Assembly: GCF_005862235.1 (NCBI RefSeq)
Contig: NZ_VCEK01000004.1
Location: 186,001-250,000 of the forward strand
Direction of reading: 5' to 3'
DNA: 64,000 nucleotides
Origin: Saccharomonospora piscinae
GTDB lineage: Bacteria > Actinomycetota > Actinomycetes > Mycobacteriales > Pseudonocardiaceae
The position numbers were made by a program, and so were the translations under genes. Below the pieces are notes generated by a model. That model was not told where the DNA came from, did no database searches, and worked only from the letters and a program-made list of their open reading frames with translations. The number at the start of each line of letters is the position of its first letter. Positions within the stretch are counted from its first letter, which is position 1. Below are positions 54,618 to 62,400 of the stretch, piece after piece.

Positions 54618-56162
54618 GTGGATTTAAGTCTGCACGCGGCAAGCGACGAAGCGAGCGAGACGCCCCTGCTCACGATGCGTGGCATCGTGAAGCTCTTTCC
54701 CGGAGTCCGGGCGCTCGACGGTGTCGACCTGGACGTCAGGGCCGGTGAGGTGCACTGCCTGCTCGGTCAGAACGGCGCGGGGAAGTCGACGCTCATCAAG
54801 ACGCTTGCCGGCGCGCACCAGCCGGACGCGGGTGAGATCACCTGGCAGGGGGAGGTGATCAGCCTGTCGTCGCCGGTGGCCGCGTTGCGGCGCGGTATCG
54901 CGACGATGTACCAGGAACTGGACCTCATTCCCGGGCTGTCGGTCGCGGAGAACGTCTTCCTGGGCCACGAGCACGCGCGGTACGGCTTCACGCGGCCCTC
55001 GGCCGCGCGGGCCCAGACCGCCGCGCTGCTCGACCGGTTGGGACACGCCGAGATCTCGCCCGACGACGAGGTCGGCGCCCTGTCGGCCGCGGGCCAGCAG
55101 CTGGTCTCGATGGCGAGGGCGCTGGCGCACGACGCCAAGCTGATCATCGCCGACGAGCCCACGGCCGCGCTGGCCGCGGACGAGGTGGACAACCTCTTCC
55201 GCGTCGTCGGCGAGCTGACCGAACAGGGCGTCGCCGTCGTCTACATCTCGCACCGGCTGGACGAGATCCGCCGGATCGGTGACCGGGTCACCGTCATCAA
55301 GGACGGCCGCACGGTGGCCGCCAACCTCGGCGCGCGGGAGAACTCGACGTCGGAGCTGGTCGACCTCATGGCGGGTCGCGCGGTGCAGACCGCGTTCCGC
55401 GAGGCGGGGCAGGCGCAGGTGGAGCCGGGCGAGGTCCTGCTCGACGTGCGGGACCTCAGCAGGGCAGGCGAGTTCCGCGACGTCTCCTTCAGCGTCCGCG
55501 CCGGTGAGATCGTCGGACTGGCGGGGCTGGTCGGCGCGGGGCGCAGCGAGATCCTGGAAACGGTCTTCGGCGCGCGCACACCCGACAGCGGCACCGTCGC
55601 GGTGAACGGCAGGCCGGTGCGGCCCGGCAGCGTCGCCTCCGCGGTGAACGCCGGTGTCGGCCTCGCGCCGGAGGAGCGCAAGAGCCAGGCGTTGCTGCTG
55701 GACATGTCCGTGACGCACAACGTCACGCTCGCCAGCCTCGGCGAGTACAGCACCGCCGGGTTCTCGCAACGCGACCGCGAGCACCGCGACGCGCGATCCA
55801 CATTGGAGCGGCTCGACCTGCGGCCTGCCGACCCGCACCGGGAGGTGCGCACGCTGTCCGGCGGCAACCAGCAGAAGGCGGTCGTGGCGCGCTGGCTCGT
55901 GCACGGCTGCCGCGTGCTGCTGCTCGACGAACCCACGCGCGGGGTGGACGTGGGGGCCAGGGCCGGGCTGTACCGGCTGATCCACGAACTCGCCGCGTCG
56001 GGCGTGGCGGTGGTGCTGGTCTCCAGTGAGATCCCCGAGGTCCTGGGGCTGGCCGACCGGGTGCTCGTGGTGCGGGACGGCGAGGTGCTGACCGAGCGGC
56101 CCTCCGGCGAACTGACAGAAGCAGACATTCTCGACATGGTCATGGAAGGGAGCGCGGCGTGA
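54618..56162 (+). CDS. Sugar ABC transporter ATPase with two nucleotide-binding domains
   Basis: 514 aa from the GTG at 54618; a GTG at 54567 is in frame but lies upstream of the predicted transcript start. Two ATP-binding cassettes are in tandem. The first has Walker A GQNGAGKSTLIKTLAG (about residue 49), a changed signature LSAAGQQLVSMA and Walker B LIIADEPTAAL. The second has GLVGAGRSEILE (Walker A lacks Lys), LSGGNQQKAVVARWL and LLLDEPTRGVDVGA. This layout is RbsA/MglA-type. The mRNA continues to permease, binding protein and dehydrogenase with 4-bp overlaps. Confidence 0.95.
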   Translation: MDLSLHAASDEASETPLLTMRGIVKLFPGVRALDGVDLDVRAGEVHCLLGQNGAGKSTLIKTLAGAHQPDAGEITWQGEVISLSSPVAALRRGIATMYQELDLIPGLSVAENVFLGHEHARYGFTRPSAARAQTAALLDRLGHAEISPDDEVGALSAAGQQLVSMARALAHDAKLIIADEPTAALAADEVDNLFRVVGELTEQGVAVVYISHRLDEIRRIGDRVTVIKDGRTVAANLGARENSTSELVDLMAGRAVQTAFREAGQAQVEPGEVLLDVRDLSRAGEFRDVSFSVRAGEIVGLAGLVGAGRSEILETVFGARTPDSGTVAVNGRPVRPGSVASAVNAGVGLAPEERKSQALLLDMSVTHNVTLASLGEYSTAGFSQRDREHRDARSTLERLDLRPADPHREVRTLSGGNQQKAVVARWLVHGCRVLLLDEPTRGVDVGARAGLYRLIHELAASGVAVVLVSSEIPEVLGLADRVLVVRDGEVLTERPSGELTEADILDMVMEGSAA

Positions 56163-57223
56163 CCGAGACGCTCGACCGACCGCCGGTGGAGCCCCAGAGT
56201 GCGGGCACGCGGCGCAGGAAACCCGTCGACGTGCGGCTGCTGGGGCTGGCCGGGGTGCTGGTGCTGCTGCTGGCCATCGGGTTCGCCACGAACCCGGACA
56301 CGTTCCTCTCGCAGGACAACATCTCGATCATGCTGCGGCTCTCCGCGGCCATCGGTGTGGTCAGCGTGGGGATGACGTTCGTCATCATCGCCGGTGGTAT
56401 CGACCTGTCCGTGGGTTCGATCGCGGCCCTGGCCAGCGTGTGGATGACGACGGTCGCGACGCAGTCGTTCGGCCCGGTGGTCATGGTGCTGTGCGCGCTG
56501 GCGGTCGGGCTCGGCGCCGGCATGGTGAACGGCCTGCTGATCTCCTACGGCAAGGTCGTGCCGTTCATCATGACGCTCGCCATGATGGTCACGGCCCGGG
56601 GTCTGGCCGAGCGCATCAGCGGGCGGCAGACCCAGGTGGTGACCGAGCCGGGGTTCACCGAGTTCTTCAACTCCGACGTGCTCGGCATCCCGGTGCTGGT
56701 CTGGATCCTCGCGCTGGTGTTCGCGGCGGGCTGGGTGGTGCTCAACCGCACCACCTTCGGCAGGCGGACCTACGCCATCGGTGGCAACGCGGAGGCCGCC
56801 CGGCTCTCCGGCATCAACGTCAAGTGGCACACCGCGCTGGTGTACGGCATCAGCGGGCTCACCTGCGGGATCGGGGCCATCATGGTCGTGTCCCGCACGA
56901 CCTCCGGCGCCTCGACGAACGGGATGCTCTGGGAACTTGACGCCATCGCCGCCGTCGTCATCGGCGGCACCCTGCTCTCCGGTGGGCGCGGAAGCCTCAT
57001 CGGCACCCTCATCGGCGTGCTGATCTTCACGGTGCTCAACAGCATCTTCACCCAGAACAACCTCGACACCGACATCCAGAACATCGCCAAGGGCGTGATC
57101 ATCGTCTTGGCCGTGCTGCTCCAGCACACCGCTCGGACGCGCAAGGGCAAGTCACCGCCATCGGCGGACCCCAAGAAGCTCTCCCCCGACCCGGCAACCG
57201 AACCCACTGGGAGTAAGCCATGA
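56159..57223 (+). CDS. Sugar ABC transporter permease (RbsC type)
   Basis: 354 aa from a GTG overlapping the ATPase stop. Eight to ten membrane helices; family motifs GMTFVIIAGGIDLSVGSI (about residue 73) and YAIGGNAEAARLSGINV (about 203) are intact. It forms a homodimeric channel for the binding protein encoded next. It overlaps that gene by ATGA. The C-terminal 25 residues are a polar tail. Confidence 0.94.
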   Translation: MTETLDRPPVEPQSAGTRRRKPVDVRLLGLAGVLVLLLAIGFATNPDTFLSQDNISIMLRLSAAIGVVSVGMTFVIIAGGIDLSVGSIAALASVWMTTVATQSFGPVVMVLCALAVGLGAGMVNGLLISYGKVVPFIMTLAMMVTARGLAERISGRQTQVVTEPGFTEFFNSDVLGIPVLVWILALVFAAGWVVLNRTTFGRRTYAIGGNAEAARLSGINVKWHTALVYGISGLTCGIGAIMVVSRTTSGASTNGMLWELDAIAAVVIGGTLLSGGRGSLIGTLIGVLIFTVLNSIFTQNNLDTDIQNIAKGVIIVLAVLLQHTARTRKGKSPPSADPKKLSPDPATEPTGSKP

Positions 57224-58275
57224 GAAGAACCAACCTAGGGCGACGCGGTTTCCTGCTCTCCGCCGCGGGAGTCGGCGCCGGAGCCGTGCTCGTGGGCTGC
57301 ACGTCCAACGAGCAGCCCTCGGACGGCAACCAGCAACCCCAGGTGGGTGCGCAGGGTTCCAACGCCGAACCGGGTGATCCCGTCACCATCGGCTTCTCCG
57401 CGCCCGCGGCCGACCACGGCTGGATGGCCGCGATGACCATCAACGCGCGGGAGGCGGCCGGGCAGTACTCCGACGTCACGCTGGAGGCCACCGAGGGCAC
57501 CAACGACGTCAACCGGCAGGTCGCCCAGGTCGAGTCGCTGATCAGCCAGGGTGTCGACGCGCTCGTGATCCTGCCGTTCGACGGCAAGGCGCTCACCCGG
57601 GTGGGCAGGCAGGCGATGGACGCCGGAATCCCGGTCATCAACGTGGACCGGGTGTTCGACACGCCGCTGGCCTACCGCACCTGGATCGGCGGCGACAACT
57701 ACCGGATGGGCGTCAACGCGGGCAACTACATCGCCGAGCGGCTCAAGAGCGAGAACGTGAGCAACCCGGTGATCGGCGAGGTCGCCGGTCTGGACAGCCT
57801 GCCGCTGACCCAGGACCGCAGCCAGGGCTTCGCCGACGCGCTGGCGACCCACGGCTTCGAGGTCACGCACCGGGTCGCCGCGGAGTTCACCCCCGAGACC
57901 GGGCAGGAGCAGACCGCCAACCTGCTGCAGAGCGCGCAGGACCTGGACGCGCTGTGGAACCACGACGACGACCAGGGCATCGGCGTGGTCGCGGCCATCG
58001 ACGCGGCGGGCCGCGACGACTTCTTCATGGTCGGCGGCGCGGGCTCGCGCAACATGATGGACCTCATCAAGGCCGACTCCGGCCCGGTGAAGGCCACGGT
58101 GCTGTACAGCCCGTCGATGGCGGCCTCGGCGATCTCGCTGGCCAGGCTGCTCGGCCAGAGCAAGGGCATGTCCGACCTCGCCGAGCACGAGATCCCCGCC
58201 GAGGTCACGACCTACTCCGCGGTGGTCACCAAGGACAATGTGGACTCCTATCTCGACGTTGGGTTCGACTCGTGA
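57220..58275 (+). CDS. Sugar-binding lipoprotein of locus B (RbsB type)
   Basis: 351 aa. The N-terminus has a twin-arginine motif, GRRGFLLSAAG, and a lipobox VLVGC (Cys near residue 27), so it is probably a Tat-exported lipoprotein. The mature part is a type I periplasmic-binding fold: VTIGFSAPAADHGWMAAM, LISQGVDALVILPFDG and VINVDRVFD. Ligands in this group are monosaccharides or small polyols. It overlaps the next gene by GTGA. Confidence 0.93.
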   Translation: MRRTNLGRRGFLLSAAGVGAGAVLVGCTSNEQPSDGNQQPQVGAQGSNAEPGDPVTIGFSAPAADHGWMAAMTINAREAAGQYSDVTLEATEGTNDVNRQVAQVESLISQGVDALVILPFDGKALTRVGRQAMDAGIPVINVDRVFDTPLAYRTWIGGDNYRMGVNAGNYIAERLKSENVSNPVIGEVAGLDSLPLTQDRSQGFADALATHGFEVTHRVAAEFTPETGQEQTANLLQSAQDLDALWNHDDDQGIGVVAAIDAAGRDDFFMVGGAGSRNMMDLIKADSGPVKATVLYSPSMAASAISLARLLGQSKGMSDLAEHEIPAEVTTYSAVVTKDNVDSYLDVGFDS

Positions 58276-59432
58276 CACAACAGGCATCCGGTAACGGCGG
58301 CGGGCGGGAAGAGCTCGGGGTCGCCATGGTCGGGCACGCCTTCATGGGGGCGGTGCACTCGCAGGCGTGGCGCAGCGTCGCCCGGTTCTTCGACGTGCCG
58401 GTCACCCCCAGAATGGCCGTGCTGACGGGCCGCGACGCGGACCGCGCGGCGCAGGCGGCCGACCGCATGGGCTGGGAGTCGGCCTCGACCGACTGGCGTG
58501 CGGTCCTCGAGCGCGACGACATCGACCTCGTGGACATCTGCACACCGGGCGACACCCACGCCGAGATCGCCATCGCGGCGCTGGAGGCGGGCAAGCACGT
58601 GCTGTGCGAGAAGCCGCTGGCCAACACGGTCGACGAGGCGCAGCGCATGGTGGAGGCCGCAGAGCGGGCCCGCGAGCGCGGGGTGTACTCGATGGTCGCG
58701 TTCAACTACCGCAGGGTGCCCGCGCTGGCGTTCGCCCGGAAGCTGGTCGCCGAGGGGCGGCTGGGGGAGCTGCGGCACGTGCGTGCCGTCTACCTGCAGG
58801 ACTGGCTGGCCGACGCGGACTCGCCGATGACGTGGCGGCTGCGCAAGGAGCAGGCGGGTTCGGGCGCGCTCGGCGACATCGGCGCGCACATCATCGACGC
58901 CACCCAGTTCGTGACCGGACAGCGGATCAGCGGCGTGTCCGGGCTCACCGAGACCTTCGTGCGCCAGCGGCCCTCCGGCGAGGGCACCGAGGACGTGACG
59001 GTGGACGACTGCGCGATCTTCACGGCGCGCTTCGACTCCGGCGCGGTGGGCAGCTTCGAGGCCACCCGCTACGCGCTGGGCCGCAAGAACGCCATGCGCA
59101 TGGAGATCAACGGGTCGCGGGGCAGCCTGTCGTTCGACTTCGAGTCGATGAACGAACTGTGGTTCCACGACGGCGACGAGGACCCCGAGACCGGCGGGTT
59201 CCGGCGCATCGTCGTCACCGAGCCCACCCACCCGTACCTGGGGGCCTGGTGGCCGCCGGGTCACGTGCTCGGCTACGAGCACACCTTCACCCACGAGCTC
59301 GCGGACCTGCTCACCGCCCTCGCGGCGGGCACGGCACCGGAGCCGAGTTTCGCCGACGGGCTGCGGGTACAGCGGGTTCTGTCGGCGGTCGAGCACAGCG
59401 CGGAGAACGGTTCGAAGTACATCCAGGTGTAG
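58272..59432 (+). CDS. Gfo/Idh/MocA oxidoreductase of locus B
   Basis: 386 aa from a GTG overlapping the binding-protein stop. Rossmann domain LGVAMVGHAFMGAVHSQAW, the EKP motif in HVLCEKPLANT (about 114), and DIGAHIIDATQFVTG (about 205), where the Asp and His are usual catalytic or sugar-binding residues. There is no export signal. It is in a subfamily different from the locus A enzyme. With the importer it should oxidise the incoming sugar, in the manner of ThuB-type 3-dehydrogenases. This substrate call is inference. Confidence 0.9.
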   Translation: MTQQASGNGGGREELGVAMVGHAFMGAVHSQAWRSVARFFDVPVTPRMAVLTGRDADRAAQAADRMGWESASTDWRAVLERDDIDLVDICTPGDTHAEIAIAALEAGKHVLCEKPLANTVDEAQRMVEAAERARERGVYSMVAFNYRRVPALAFARKLVAEGRLGELRHVRAVYLQDWLADADSPMTWRLRKEQAGSGALGDIGAHIIDATQFVTGQRISGVSGLTETFVRQRPSGEGTEDVTVDDCAIFTARFDSGAVGSFEATRYALGRKNAMRMEINGSRGSLSFDFESMNELWFHDGDEDPETGGFRRIVVTEPTHPYLGAWWPPGHVLGYEHTFTHELADLLTALAAGTAPEPSFADGLRVQRVLSAVEHSAENGSKYIQV

Positions 59433-59481
59433 TCGAGTTCGACCGGGCCCCACGGTGTTGGGGGATGAGGAGTAGGTACCA

Positions 59482-62400
59482 GTGCGACGAGGCAGTAGTA
59501 CCAGAACTCAGGGCGGAGCGTTGCGGCGCGGTTGGAAGGCCGGCGTCGTGACGCTCGCGCTCTGTACGGGATTGAGCGGCGGGTTGACGTTCACCGCCGG
59601 CGCGCAGGAGGCCGCCCACGCGGACGCCAGCGTGCTGGTGTTCTCGAAGACCGCCGGGTTCCGGCACGACTCGATCCCGGCCGGGATCGAGGCCATCGAG
59701 CAGCTCGGCGAGGAGCACCACTTCTCGGTGGACGCCACCGAGGACGCCGCCGAGTTCACCGACGACAACCTCGCCCAGTACGACGCGGTGGTCTGGCTGT
59801 CCACCACCGGCGACGTGCTGAACGACGAGCAGCAGTCGGCGTTCGAGCGCTACGTCGAGGGCGGCGGCGGTTACGCGGGCGTCCACGCCGCGTCCGACAC
59901 CGAGTACGACTGGCCGTGGTACGGCGATCTGGTGGGCGCCTACTTCGACTCGCACCCGCACATCCAGGAAGCGACGGTCAACGTCGAGGAGCGGCAGCAC
60001 CCGTCCACGGCGGAACTGCCGTACCAGTGGGTGCGCACCGACGAGTGGTACAACTACCGCGAGAACCCGCGCCAGGACGTCCACGTGCTGGCCGCGCTCG
60101 ACGAGAGCAGCTACGACGCGGGCTCGGGCGCGATGGGCGACGATCACCCGATCGCCTGGTGCCACGAGAACAGTGGCGGCCGTGCCTGGTACACGGGCGG
60201 CGGCCACACCATCGAGTCGTACGAGGAACCGGAGTTCCTCTCGCACCTCGCGGGCGGTATCCGCTATGCCGCGGGCCTGGCCGACGCCGACTGCGCCTCG
60301 ACCGGCGACCCCGATCCCGGCGATCCGGGCGACCCCGCCGACGAGGACTTCGACCAGATCACCCTGGCGCAGGGCGAGAGCGTCACCGGCGAGCCCATCG
60401 CGCTGTCGGTCCTGCCCGACGGCCGGGTGCTGCACACCTCCCGCGACGGCAGGGTCTTTCTGACCACGCCGGAGGGAAGCACCTCCGTGGCCGGGACGCT
60501 CGACGTCTACAACCACGACGAGGACGGCCTCCAGGGCATCGCCGTGGACCCGGACTTCGAGCAGAACCGCTGGGTGTACCTGTACTACGCGCCGCCGCTG
60601 GACACCCCGGCCGGTGACGCGCCCGAGACCGGTACGGCGGAGGACTTCGAGCCCTTCGAGGGCCACAACCAGCTGTCCCGCTTCACCCTCAGCGACGAGG
60701 GCACGCTCGATCTGGACAGCGAGCAGCAGATCCTCCAGGTACCCGCGGACCGCGGCACGTGCTGCCACGCGGGCGGCGAGATCGACTTCGACGGTGACGG
60801 CAACCTGCTGCTGTCCACCGGCGACGACACCAACCCCTTCGCCTCGGACGGCTACACGCCGATCGACGAGCGCGAGGAGCGCAACCCCGCGTGGGACGCG
60901 CAGCGCAGCTCCGCCAACACCAACGACCTGCGCGGCAAGATCGTGCGGATCTCGGTGCAGGAGGACGGCAGCTACACGATCCCGGAGGGCAACCTCTTCG
61001 CCGAGGGCACCGAGAAGACCCGCCCCGAGATCTACGCGATGGGTTTCCGCAACCCGTTCCGCTTCGCGGTCGACAAGGAGACCGGCTGGATCTACCTCGG
61101 TGACTACGGTCCGGACGCGGGGTCGGCGAACCCCGAGCGCGGACCGGCAGGCACCGTGGAGTTCAACCTGATCAAGGAGCCCGGCAACTACGGCTGGCCC
61201 TACTGCGTCGGTGACAACGAGCCGTTCATCGACTACGACTTCGTCACCGGGACCTCCGGCGAGGCGTTCGACTGCGCGGCACCGGTGAACGAGAGCCCGC
61301 ACAACACGGGTCTGACCGAGCTGCCTCCCGCGCAGCCCGCGTGGATTCCGTACGACGGCGGGTCGGTTCCCGAGTTCGGCACCGGCGGCGAATCGCCCAT
61401 GGGCGGCCCCGTCTACCGCTTCGACCCGGACAACGACTCGCCCACGAAGTTCCCCGAGTACTACGACGGCAAGAACTTCGCCTACGAGTGGGATCGCGGC
61501 TGGATCAACACGATCGACGTCGGCGAGGACGGCGAGCCCGGCGCGATCGAGCCGTTCTTCGAGTCGATGAATTTGACCCGCCCGATGAACATCGAGTTCG
61601 GGCCCGACGGGTCGCTGTACGTGCTGGACTACGGCAGCGGCTACTTCGGTGGCGCGGACGACTCGGCCGTCTACCGCATCGACTACACGAAGGGCAACCG
61701 CACGCCCGACGTGTCGCTGTCGGCGGACGTGACCTCCGGTCAGGCTCCGCTGGAGGTGCAGTTCGACCCGTCGGGAACCGAGGACGAGGACGGCGGTGAG
61801 CTGTCCTACGCCTGGGACTTCGACGGTGACGGCGAGACCGACTCGAACGAGGCCGGCCCGGTGAGCCACACCTACACCGAGAACGGCCAGTACACCGCGC
61901 GGTTGTCGGTCACCGACGAGACCGGCCTGACGGGCACCGCGAGCGTGACGGTCACGGTGGGCAACACCGCGCCCACGGTGACCCTCGAAACGCCCGGCGA
62001 CGGCGGCTTCTTCGGCTTCGGCGACACCGTGCCGTTCGAGGTCTCGGTCACCGACCCCGAGGACGGCGAGATCGACTGCTCGAACGTGACGGTCGAGTAC
62101 ATCCTCGGGCACGACAACCACGGGCACCCGCTGTCGCGGACGACCGGGTGTGAGGGCGTCATCGAGACCCCGGCCGACGAGGGCCACGGGCTCGACGCCG
62201 ACATCTTCGGTGTCATCAACGCGAGCTACACCGACACCGGCGCCGGTGACCTGCCCTCGCTGGAGGGCTCGGACGAGGTCGTGCTCCAGCCGAAGACGAA
62301 GCAGGCCGAGTTCTTCACCGAGATGGAGGGCGTCGAGGTCGTCGCGGCCGACGGCGCCAGCGGTGGCCAGCGGGTCGGCTACATCGACGACGGCGACTGG